Assembly (NCBI GenBank): GCA_025360105.1
Contig: JANYCT010000062.1
Span: 1-48,187, forward strand
Reading direction: 5' to 3'
DNA: 48,187 bases
From: Actinomycetes bacterium
Lineage (GTDB): Bacteria > Actinomycetota > Acidimicrobiia > Acidimicrobiales > Ilumatobacteraceae
Of the stretch, positions 9,310 to 16,112 are shown piece by piece; within the stretch, counting starts at the first letter, position 1, and each line of letters begins with the position of its first letter. The notes below the pieces were generated by a model. That model worked only from the letters and a program-made list of their open reading frames with translations. It did no database searches and was not told where the DNA came from. Both the position numbers and the translations under genes were made by a program.

Positions 9310-10094
9310 AGGTCAGCGAAGGGCATCTGGAAGTTGGGCACCTGGATACCGCCATCGACATCGATGATCTTGCCAGTGACGTAGCTACTCGCCGGGCTAC
9401 ACAAATACAGCACGGCAGCAGCGATGTCATCGGACTCGCCGAGGCGCCGCATCGGCGTGGCCGCCTCGATGGCAGCGCGAATCTCGGGGTTGCGCATGAT
9501 CACCTCGAGCGAGTCGGTGTGGATGGCGCCCGGCGCGACACCGTTCACGCGGATACGCGGCGCAAGATCGGCCGCCATGAGCCGCGTAGCGTGATCGAGC
9601 GCGGCCTTGACGGTGCCATACGTGCTGTACCCCCGAGCGACGAGGTGGCCCATCGCCGTGGTGATGTTCACTATGGATCCCCCGCCGCCGGCGAGCATGT
9701 GCGGCACAGCGGCGCGGCTCAGCCGAATGGGCACTGTCACGTTGAAGTCGAACGACTCGTTGAGCTGCCGATCGGTACCTTTCAGGAATCGACCCGGCAT
9801 CGCTCCACCAACCACGTTGACGAGGATGTTCAGTGAGCCGAATTCGGCAACGGTCGCGTCGAGCGCGGCAGTGTCGTCACCCGGCGCCTCCGTGGCCCGG
9901 ATCACTAATGCTCGGCGGCCGAGTGCGCGAATTCCCTCTGCCACCTCGTCGAGTTGCGACACCGTGCGGGCGCGGATTGCTACGTCGGCGCCTGCCTCGG
10001 CCAACGCCAGCGCACACGCCGCGCCGATACCCCGTCCTGCGCCGTTGACAAAGGCAACCTGCCCATCGACCCGGAACATCTGCATCACACTCAT
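9306..10094 (-). CDS. SDR family oxidoreductase
   Basis: A 262-residue classical SDR with the cofactor motif NGAGRGIG, LNILVNVVGG in place of the usual NNAG, VNITTAMGH, and Y-G-T-V-K as the catalytic Y-x3-K. The serine position is threonine-rich (NITT), a small departure from the usual serine. The ATG at 10094 is preceded by GGGGGA with 6 bases of spacing, favouring it over the GTG at 10100. It lies 57 bases after the MaoC-like gene and is coupled to the downstream MFS gene, so it may be the distal part of the ipd operon. Mycobacterial ipd loci also carry SDRs (Rv3548c, Rv3549c). Confidence 0.9.
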   Translation of the reverse strand: MSVMQMFRVDGQVAFVNGAGRGIGAACALALAEAGADVAIRARTVSQLDEVAEGIRALGRRALVIRATEAPGDDTAALDATVAEFGSLNILVNVVGGAMPGRFLKGTDRQLNESFDFNVTVPIRLSRAAVPHMLAGGGGSIVNITTAMGHLVARGYSTYGTVKAALDHATRLMAADLAPRIRVNGVAPGAIHTDSLEVIMRNPEIRAAIEAATPMRRLGESDDIAAAVLYLCSPASSYVTGKIIDVDGGIQVPNFQMPFADL

Positions 10095-10151
10095 GACCAC
10101 TCCCCCGTTGTTGAAAGCCTGTTCGTCCGAAGACCTGCTCGCCCGCGTTGA

Positions 10152-10553
10152 CTACAGGTTCAGCCACCGCGAAATCGACTCGATCGTGCATACCGGTGCA
10201 CCCTCGCGCTCATCGATTGTGATCATCATGCGCGTCTGCACGCCACCTTTCACCTCTGCCATGTCCTGCAGCGATGCCCCGCCGCGCACACTCATCCCGG
10301 CGAGCAGTGCCGTGGGAAACCGCACGACGCCGGCGCCATAGTTGATTCCCATCGCGAAACCCTGCACGTCGACGATCTGGGGCAGAAACATGTTCGAGAG
10401 ACTGATCGCAATGTACGTGGCATCAGGGTCTCCCGTGGCCTCAGCGAACAACGCCAGACGCGCTGCATCAACGTGGAGCCAGTCGCTGTAACCGAGATGC
10501 GAACCGATCGCGCCACGCAGCCCGTCCTCGCCGTGGAGAACCGTCGCAGCCAC
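10152..10553 (-). CDS. MaoC-like hot-dog protein, active-site motif reduced
   Basis: A 133-residue protein related to MaoC-type (R)-enoyl-CoA hydratases. It keeps FAEATGDPDA, the helix AISLSNMFLPQIV, and the GINYGAGVVRFP strand typical of this family. The segment that normally follows GD, containing the catalytic histidine (GD-x-N-P-x-H) and a glycine-rich turn, is missing: about 15-20 residues seem absent between GDP and the SLSNMF helix. It may therefore be a non-catalytic partner or an altered enzyme. The GTG start overlaps the stop of ipdC (TAGTG), so it is coupled to that gene. Confidence 0.72.
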   Translation of the reverse strand: MAATVLHGEDGLRGAIGSHLGYSDWLHVDAARLALFAEATGDPDATYIAISLSNMFLPQIVDVQGFAMGINYGAGVVRFPTALLAGMSVRGGASLQDMAEVKGGVQTRMMITIDEREGAPVCTIESISRWLNL

Positions 10554-11617
10554 TATTCGCTCAAACCCTTGAGCACCACCGTGGCTTCGTCGATGATGCG
10601 TTGGATCAACTCTGCGCACGAGGGGAGATCGTCGATCACGCCCACCACTTGTCCGCTGGCCATCACGCCGCTCTCGACATGTCCATCGACCAGCGCCGCC
10701 TTGAGCAACATCGGCGTGTTCGCGGCCATGACCACCTGGGTCCACGACAAATCCATGCTCTTGCGCATCGCCTTACCCTCGGACAGCATCGACCACATGC
10801 TCACGTGCGTCATCGCGCGGAATCGCCACGCGTTCATCGCCGCTCGCGGCAGGGCCAGGATCTTGCCCCGACCGCTTTCGAGTTCGTTCACGAGATCGGT
10901 GTTGAGTACGCGATGCGGCACACCATCGACCTGCTTACTCACGGTGGTGTCGGTGACCGACTTCGACAGGTAGTAGTTCTTCACCGACTGCGGCACGGTC
11001 GAGTCGCTGGTGAGCAAGAAACGGGTACCCATCGCAATGCCATCAGCGCCATACGCCAGGGCAGCAACTAGGCCTCGACCATCGAAAAAACCACCGGCGG
11101 CGATGACCGGCACTTTGCCCGCGACGGCATCGACCACTTGCGGCAACAAGATGGTGGTGGGCACCGAGCCGGTGTGGCCGCCACCCTCGCCGCCCTGCAC
11201 CAGCACGGCATCGACACCCCACTGCAATACCTTTTCGGCGTGGCGCTTTGCCCCGATCGAGGGCACGACCAAGACGCCGCCATCATGTAACTGCGAGATG
11301 AGCGCTTCCTTGGGCGCCTGAGCAAAACTCGCCACGCGCACCTGCTGATCGATGAGCAGCTTCACCCGATCACCCACATCGGCCGAGTCGGCACGAAGGT
11401 TCACACCGAAGGGCTTGCTCGTGCGGGACTTCACCTCGGCCACCGCCGTGGTGAGCTGCGCGAAGTCCATCGTCGCGCTCGCAAGGATGCCGAGCCCACC
11501 CGCGTTCGACGTTGCGCTCGTGAGGCGCGGCCCGGCGACCCAGCCCATGCCCGTCTGAACGATCGGGTACTCGATACCGATCAGATCGCACAAGCTCGTG
11601 TGTAACTGCGAATGCAT
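10553..11617 (-). CDS. ipdC: IpdC-like nitronate-monooxygenase-family flavoprotein
   Basis: A 354-residue TIM-barrel flavoprotein of the 2-nitropropane dioxygenase family. It opens IGIEYPIVQTGMGWVAG and has GGEGGGHTG and the FMN-phosphate-binding-type PVIAAGGFFDGRG. In mycobacteria IpdC (Rv3553) acts in degradation of the last two steroid rings, and gene order here (echA20-ipdA-ipdB-ipdC) is the same. The C-terminal DDLPSCAELIQ also matches what I recall of IpdC. The ATG at 11617 overlaps the stop of the last of four repeat-encoded minicistrons (TGATG). A GTG at 11620 is an alternative. No good ribosome-binding site precedes it, so expression may depend on reinitiation. Confidence 0.87.
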   Translation of the reverse strand: MHSQLHTSLCDLIGIEYPIVQTGMGWVAGPRLTSATSNAGGLGILASATMDFAQLTTAVAEVKSRTSKPFGVNLRADSADVGDRVKLLIDQQVRVASFAQAPKEALISQLHDGGVLVVPSIGAKRHAEKVLQWGVDAVLVQGGEGGGHTGSVPTTILLPQVVDAVAGKVPVIAAGGFFDGRGLVAALAYGADGIAMGTRFLLTSDSTVPQSVKNYYLSKSVTDTTVSKQVDGVPHRVLNTDLVNELESGRGKILALPRAAMNAWRFRAMTHVSMWSMLSEGKAMRKSMDLSWTQVVMAANTPMLLKAALVDGHVESGVMASGQVVGVIDDLPSCAELIQRIIDEATVVLKGLSE

Positions 11618-11694
11618 CACGACACCGTGCCCATCACGACACCTTGCCCATCACGACACCGTGCCCATCACGACACCGTGCCCATCACGACACC
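11615..11694. repeat. 17-bp tandem repeat, 4 full copies plus a 12-bp partial copy
   Basis: Units lie at 11615-11631, 11632-11648, 11649-11665, 11666-11682 and, partial, 11683-11694. Read on the gene strand each full unit is GGCACGGTGTCGTGATG; the second in plus-strand order has one change (AAGG for ACGG). The array starts inside the last codons of ipdB and ends at the ipdC start codon. Every copy carries a TGATG stop/start overlap, so the array looks like repeated duplication of the ipdB-ipdC junction. Confidence 0.95.
11617..11685 (-). other. Chain of four overlapping five-codon minicistrons (M-G-T/K-V-S)
   Basis: On the reverse strand, ATGs at 11685, 11668, 11651 and 11634 each open a reading frame of Met-Gly-Thr-Val-Ser-stop (Lys replaces Thr in the third). 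Each TGA shares its A with the next ATG. The first ATG overlaps the ipdB stop and is preceded by GAGGTG, a good ribosome-binding site. The last TGA overlaps the ipdC ATG. The later copies have a weaker GGTG. The reading is direct; use of the minicistrons by ribosomes is inference. Confidence 0.5.
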
Positions 11695-12428
11695 TCACGG
11701 TGACGCAGACCGCGAGGGTCGAGGCGATCGATCACTGCAAGCTCGTCGTCGGTGGGACCGCGTGTCTCGGTGACCTCGCCATTGATCACGAGTTCGAAGC
11801 TGGTGGCTGCCTGCACATCGGCAACCGACACACCGGGATGCGTGCTCACGAGACGCATCGAGTGATCGGCCGAGTTGAAGTCGAGCACGGCCAGGTTCGT
11901 GATGACACGAGGCAGACGGTGATTGCGCTGCACCCATTCGGACAGTTGTGCCGCACGGTCGTAGCCGAGACCGCTGACCATGTCGACGGTGTTCACGAAC
12001 ACGTTGGTGGTGTGCTTGGGGATGAAGAAGCTCGTTGCGTGGTTAATGGTGTTGCCGGGTCCACCACGCACACCGAGTAACTGCGCCTTGGGGCGTTCCC
12101 AGGGACCAATGTTGGCGATGTTGGTGTTACCGAAGCGATCGATCTGACTCGCGCCCATCATCACGTGGCGACGGCCGCCCCACAGCGTGTCGAACACACT
12201 GCGGAATGGGATCCAACCCTCGACCTGCTTGTCGGTTCCACCGATGGGCAACTCGTTGCCGACGTAGAACGCTTCGCCGTCGCTCACGAGCAGGTCGGGC
12301 TCGAACGTGCTGCGCGCCGTGCGCGCCCCGAGCATGGGAATGGTGCCCATGCCGCTCGCGAAGATCTCACCGTCGCCGCTGAATGCCTCGGCGGCGGCGA
12401 TGACCACGATGTCTGCCAATGCGGTCAT
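11685..12428 (-). CDS. ipdB: IpdB-like CoA-transferase-family beta subunit
   Basis: A 247-residue class I CoA-transferase-type beta subunit. Landmarks are VSDGEAFYV, EGWIPFRSVFDTLWGGRRHVMMGASQ, VRGGPGNTINHATSFF, SADHSMRLVSTHPGV and a C-terminal DPRGLRHRE. These match what I recall of M. tuberculosis Rv3552. With IpdA it forms a ring-opening hydrolase acting on a CoA thioester from the last steroid ring rather than a true transferase. The ATG at 12428 overlaps the ipdA stop (ATGA). The 3' end runs into the 17-bp repeat array. Confidence 0.88.
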   Translation of the reverse strand: MTALADIVVIAAAEAFSGDGEIFASGMGTIPMLGARTARSTFEPDLLVSDGEAFYVGNELPIGGTDKQVEGWIPFRSVFDTLWGGRRHVMMGASQIDRFGNTNIANIGPWERPKAQLLGVRGGPGNTINHATSFFIPKHTTNVFVNTVDMVSGLGYDRAAQLSEWVQRNHRLPRVITNLAVLDFNSADHSMRLVSTHPGVSVADVQAATSFELVINGEVTETRGPTDDELAVIDRLDPRGLRHREVS

Positions 12429-13297
12429 GACTGCGCCTTCCACTCGGCAACTGCTGCCTGATACTGAGCCTCGCTGCCCTGCAGGAATCGCTCGCTGAAC
12501 GCCTTCCAGTCATCGGGGTTGCCAGCCGCGGTCACGTAGGCCTTCTGGAACGCCTCGTCACGGCCGTAGTCGGGCTCGCAGGTGGTGAAGTGGGCTCCGT
12601 TGGGGGCCTCGATCACGCCATCGACCATGCTGCGGTTGATGCGCAGGGTGTGGAACGTGCCTTCGTTCAGGAGATCGTCGGTGGCAACGATGCGTTCGCA
12701 GCTGAGGTAGCGATGGCCCGGCTCGCACGCGCTGAGGAACAGATCGTCGAAGTAGATGTCGGGCCCGAGGAACTGTGCGTTGCCGCTGGCATCGCTGCGG
12801 TTGAGGTGCACGAAGGCGGCGTCGAGGCGGATGGCCGGCACGGCGAGCAGGTCTTCACCGTCGGCGTAGGGCGAGCGCACGGTGCGCAGCGATGAATTCA
12901 CGTCCATCACACCGGAACCGAGGCCGGCCCGGGTGGGCAAGAACGGCAATCGCAGCGAGCCGGCATACAGCGCCCACTGCAGCATGCCCTCGTCGTACTC
13001 CACCGGTTCGGCGATGGTGCCGGCCTGACGCGCCGCACGCCAATGCGGTTCAAGCGGAATGGAATCGAGCGACACGAAGCCGTAGATGATGCGCCGGATC
13101 TTGCCGGCGGAAGCGAGCAGACCCACATCGGGGCCTCCGTAGGACACGATCGTGAGATCCTTCAGTGATGAACGCAAGAGCGCACGCACCAAGCTCATCG
13201 GCTTGCGCCTGCTCCCCCACCCGCCGATACCAATGGTCATGCCGTCGCGCAGCGATGCAACGGCGTCGTCCTCGGTAGTGCGCTTGTCGCGACTCAT
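12425..13297 (-). CDS. ipdA: IpdA-like CoA-transferase-family alpha subunit
   Basis: A 290-residue alpha subunit of the glutaconate-CoA-transferase-like family. Landmarks are DGMTIGIGGWGSRRKPMSLVR (the oxyanion-hole glycine region), LTIVSYGGPDVGLL, FLPTRAGLGSGV and FVHLNRSDASGNAQFLGPD. Gene order and sequence agree with Rv3551 of M. tuberculosis, the partner of IpdB in opening the last steroid ring. It overlaps echA20 upstream and ipdB downstream by 4 bases each, so the subunits should be made in fixed ratio. I have not confirmed the catalytic glutamate by alignment. Confidence 0.88.
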   Translation of the reverse strand: MSRDKRTTEDDAVASLRDGMTIGIGGWGSRRKPMSLVRALLRSSLKDLTIVSYGGPDVGLLASAGKIRRIIYGFVSLDSIPLEPHWRAARQAGTIAEPVEYDEGMLQWALYAGSLRLPFLPTRAGLGSGVMDVNSSLRTVRSPYADGEDLLAVPAIRLDAAFVHLNRSDASGNAQFLGPDIYFDDLFLSACEPGHRYLSCERIVATDDLLNEGTFHTLRINRSMVDGVIEAPNGAHFTTCEPDYGRDEAFQKAYVTAAGNPDDWKAFSERFLQGSEAQYQAAVAEWKAQS

Positions 13298-14073
13298 GCT
13301 GTCGTCGTTTCATGCGGTGTACTCTGCGATTTCTTGGTGCCCGCGAAGTCGTCGCGCAGCTCGTCGGCCACGCCCGACAGGTTCAGCTCGAAGGTGAAAC
13401 CCTGCTCGAAGCGATAGCTGCGCTTCACGTCCCACAGGTCGATGCCGTTGAGGCATTCCTTGGCAGCGCGCATGACGGCCGGCGACTTCGCCGCAATCGA
13501 GCGGGCAACGGTCATCGCGGCCTCACGCAGCTCGGCGCGTGGCACCACGTGCAACACACTGCCGAAGTGGTGCAACTCGGCCGCCGTGGCCGTGGCCGCG
13601 GTGTAGACCATCGCGCGCATCTTGTGCTGGGGTACGAGTCGGCTGAGGTGGGTGGCCGCTCCGAGGGCGCCCCGATCGACCTCGGGCAGGCCGAATGTGG
13701 CATCGTCGCTGGCGATGATGATGTCGGCGTTGCCGACCAACCCGATGCCGCCACCCACGCAGAAGCCGTGGACCGCCGCGATCACCGGCACGGCACATTC
13801 GTAGACAGCAGCGAACGCTGCGTAGCAGCCCTTGTTCGCGCCGATGAGCGCATCGAAGCCGGTGGTGTTCTGCATCTCCTTGATGTCGACCCCAGCATTG
13901 AAGCCACGACCCTCGGAGCGCAGCACCACGACGCGAGTGTTCGGGTCGCGACCCGCTGCGGTGACGTGGTCGGCCAACTCGAACCAGCCGGCAACCGTGA
14001 GCGCATTGACGGGCGGACAGTCGACCACGATCTCGGCAATACCGAGATCGTGGTCGTGTGTGGAAATCCCCAT
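13294..14073 (-). CDS. echA20: EchA20-like enoyl-CoA hydratase/isomerase family hydrolase
   Basis: A 259-residue crotonase-fold protein with the oxyanion-hole segments FNAGVDIKEMQ and VHGFCVGGGIGLVGNADIIIA. In M. tuberculosis EchA20 (Rv3550) opens a ring of the HIP-derived CoA thioester just before IpdAB acts. It is the first gene of a tightly overlapping run echA20-ipdA-ipdB-(repeat)-ipdC-maoC. The ATG has no ribosome-binding site but TAGTCT ends 6 bases upstream, fitting a leaderless transcript. It diverges from the SDR at 14132 across a shared palindrome. Confidence 0.87.
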   Translation of the reverse strand: MGISTHDHDLGIAEIVVDCPPVNALTVAGWFELADHVTAAGRDPNTRVVVLRSEGRGFNAGVDIKEMQNTTGFDALIGANKGCYAAFAAVYECAVPVIAAVHGFCVGGGIGLVGNADIIIASDDATFGLPEVDRGALGAATHLSRLVPQHKMRAMVYTAATATAAELHHFGSVLHVVPRAELREAAMTVARSIAAKSPAVMRAAKECLNGIDLWDVKRSYRFEQGFTFELNLSGVADELRDDFAGTKKSQSTPHETTTA

Positions 14074-14079
14074 GGCCTG

Positions 14080-14085
14080 AGACTA
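14080..14085 (-). promoter_or_regulatory. -10 element TAGTCT of the echA20-ipd operon
   Basis: On the reverse strand TAGTCT is followed by 6 bases and the echA20 ATG, fitting a leaderless promoter. The -35 region would fall inside the palindrome at 14092-14110. Confidence 0.5.
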
Positions 14086-14091
14086 GTTGCT

Positions 14092-14110
14092 ATCTGACGG
14101 AGCGTCAGAT
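14092..14110. promoter_or_regulatory. Palindromic operator ATCTGACG-GAG-CGTCAGAT
   Basis: A perfect 8-bp inverted repeat with a 3-bp centre lies midway between two divergent start codons (14073 and 14132). It would cover the -35 regions of both promoters, so one bound dimer could repress both sides. The symmetry suits a TetR-family repressor. It does not match the mycobacterial KstR2 site I recall (built on CAAG/CTTG arms). The same arms recur at 4461-4477. Confidence 0.65.
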
Positions 14111-14119
14111 TCGAGTGAC

Positions 14120-14125
14120 TACGCT
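14120..14125 (+). promoter_or_regulatory. -10 element TACGCT of the divergent SDR gene
   Basis: TACGCT ends 6 bases before the ATG at 14132, mirroring the arrangement on the opposite strand and fitting a leaderless promoter. Confidence 0.5.
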
Positions 14126-14131
14126 GACCAC

Positions 14132-14887
14132 ATGTCTCTCACGATCGACTTCTCGGGCAAGGTGGTACTCGTCACCGGGGCCACCAAGGGCGTGGGTCGC
14201 GGCATTGCGCAGCGCTTTGCCGACGCAGGTGCAGCCGTCGTGGTGTGTGCGCGCAAGCCGCCCCACGATCTACCCGCCGATTGGCAGTTCTTCTCTGCCG
14301 ACTTGCGCGACGGCGGGGCGGCATTCGCGATGATCGACGCCGTCGTTGCGGCCAACCGCCGCATCGATGTGCTCGTCAACAACGCAGGCGGTTCGCCACC
14401 GGTCGATACGTCTACGGCACCGGCACGCATCACCGAACGGCTGGTGCAGCTCAACTTGCTCGCAGCCATCTACTGCAGCCAACAGGCCAACCACCACATG
14501 CAACTGCAACCCGATGGCGGTTGCATCGTCAATATCTCCAGCGTGTGCGCTGTGCGCCCCTCGCCCACCACTGCCGCCTATGGCGCGGCAAAGGCGGGAC
14601 TCAACAACTACACGGCGACCTCGGCGCTCGAGTGGGCGCCAAAGGTTCGCGTCAACAGCATCAGCGCCGGCATGATTCGCACCGAACAGGCGCACCTGTT
14701 CTACGGCGACGAAGCGGGCATCGCCGCGGTCGGCGCAACGGTACCCATCGGGCGCCTCGCGCTGCCGAGCGAAATCGGTGATCTGTGCGTGTATCTCGCG
14801 TCGCCGATGGCCAGCTATGTCACCGGCGCGAACGTGCTCGCCCACGGCGGCGGCGAAACACCCGCGTTCCTCAACGCGTCACACTGA
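14132..14887 (+). CDS. SDR oxidoreductase of the ipd locus
   Basis: A 251-residue classical SDR with TGATKGVGRGIA, IDVLVNNAGGSPPVD, IVNISSVCAV (catalytic serine region), YGAAK (Y-x3-K) and GGGETPAF at the C-terminus. It is divergent from echA20-ipdABC, as SDR genes Rv3549c/Rv3548c are in M. tuberculosis, so a steroid-ring CoA-ester dehydrogenase role is likely but unproven. The ATG is chosen over an in-frame start at 14087 because the conserved domain begins right after it and TACGCT lies 6 bases upstream. Its last 17 bases overlap the end of the convergent MFS gene. Confidence 0.9.
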   Translation: MSLTIDFSGKVVLVTGATKGVGRGIAQRFADAGAAVVVCARKPPHDLPADWQFFSADLRDGGAAFAMIDAVVAANRRIDVLVNNAGGSPPVDTSTAPARITERLVQLNLLAAIYCSQQANHHMQLQPDGGCIVNISSVCAVRPSPTTAAYGAAKAGLNNYTATSALEWAPKVRVNSISAGMIRTEQAHLFYGDEAGIAAVGATVPIGRLALPSEIGDLCVYLASPMASYVTGANVLAHGGGETPAFLNASH

Positions 14888-16112
14888 CGTCGTTCTCGTC
14901 GTCGTCGTCGAAACCCACTTCCGACGACCGCTGAGCGCTGAGATCAGGTCGCGACACCAGTGCCCGGCGCACCACGAGCAACCACAGCGACGCCGCGACC
15001 GCTGAGGCGAACACGGCCTTCGGCATCGCGTCGCTACCTGATCTGTCGAGCATCTGCCCGATGACGTAGGGCAGGACCAATCCGCCCACCCCTGCCGCGC
15101 TGACGAACCACGAGGTGGCCCGCCCGGAGAGCGCGATGTGCTCTTCGGCGTAGGCGATCATCGTCGCAAACTGCGGAGCGATTGCGAAGCCCATCAGGAT
15201 CGTGGTGATCCACACGATGGTCGGGTCACCATCGCCGACGATCATCACCGCGAGCACAGCCACAGTGAGCGCGCAGGATCCGCCGAGCAGCACGCCTGAT
15301 CGGAGTCGGCGCGACAACACCACAGCGGCAAGTCGTCCCAACGTGAACGACAACCAGAAGGCGGTGTTCAGCCAGGTCGGCGCTTCGACGCCGGGTAGGC
15401 CGATGCCCTCTGCGTAGGTCTTCAACCAGCCGGCGAAGCCGACCTCCACGCCCACGTAGAGGAAGAAGAAGATACTGATGATGAGCAGAATCCTGACCGG
15501 GGTCACGATCTGCTTCACGTGCGCTATCACGCCGACCGCAAACGGTGTTGGCGTCTCGTGCAGCAACACGATCGCGGCCAGAGCGAGGCTCGATACAACC
15601 AGCAGAAACGAGAGGAATCCCAGCCCGCCGCTCCACGCCAAGGATCGGTCCACCAACAACGGACTAGCGAGCGCGCCGATGCCGAAGAACAGGTGAAGGG
15701 CGTTGAGCAGTCGCGCCGATCCGGCACCCCGGGTGTGCCACACCACCAAGGTGTTGCATCCCACGTCGATGTCACCAGCGAACGCACCGAGCAACGCAAA
15801 CGGCACGGCGAGGGCAACGACGCTGGTGCAATACGGAATCATCAGGGCCGAACACGCGAGCCCTACCAGACCACCCGCCAATGCGTGATGGCCCGAGCCG
15901 CGGTCGTACAAGCGCCCGCTCAACAGCGACCCGATGAGATAGCCAAGGGCCTGCGCGACGAAGAGCGCCCCAATGTCGCCCTTGCTCACGTTGGCTCGTT
16001 CACGCAGGTAGGTGAGCGCGGGGCCGAGCATGCTCAACGACAACCCCATCACGACGAACGAGGCGAGATACACCCCGCCGGAGGCTGGCCGTTTCGAGAT
16101 CGCGAGGGTCAC
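14871..16112 (-). CDS. MFS transporter
   Basis: A 413-residue major facilitator with about 12 hydrophobic stretches and the loop 2-3 signature GRLYDRGSGHHALAGG. The ARVLRE-type cytoplasmic loop seen in many drug exporters is replaced by TYLRERANVSKGDIG near helix 1. The C-terminal tail is acidic (GFDDDDEND). The GTG start overlaps the stop of the carboxyltransferase gene by 4 bases, so they are coupled. The substrate is unknown; a carboxylated or steroid-derived acid would fit the context. Confidence 0.88.
   Translation of the reverse strand: MTLAISKRPASGGVYLASFVVMGLSLSMLGPALTYLRERANVSKGDIGALFVAQALGYLIGSLLSGRLYDRGSGHHALAGGLVGLACSALMIPYCTSVVALAVPFALLGAFAGDIDVGCNTLVVWHTRGAGSARLLNALHLFFGIGALASPLLVDRSLAWSGGLGFLSFLLVVSSLALAAIVLLHETPTPFAVGVIAHVKQIVTPVRILLIISIFFFLYVGVEVGFAGWLKTYAEGIGLPGVEAPTWLNTAFWLSFTLGRLAAVVLSRRLRSGVLLGGSCALTVAVLAVMIVGDGDPTIVWITTILMGFAIAPQFATMIAYAEEHIALSGRATSWFVSAAGVGGLVLPYVIGQMLDRSGSDAMPKAVFASAVAASLWLLVVRRALVSRPDLSAQRSSEVGFDDDDENDVSVTR

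Noticed and set aside
11615-11694. CRISPR-like array
   Set aside because: The 17-bp units are directly adjacent with no spacers and no cas genes are nearby.
14092-14110. KstR2 binding site
   Set aside because: The TCTGAC/GTCAGA arms do not match the CAAG/CTTG arms recalled for KstR2.
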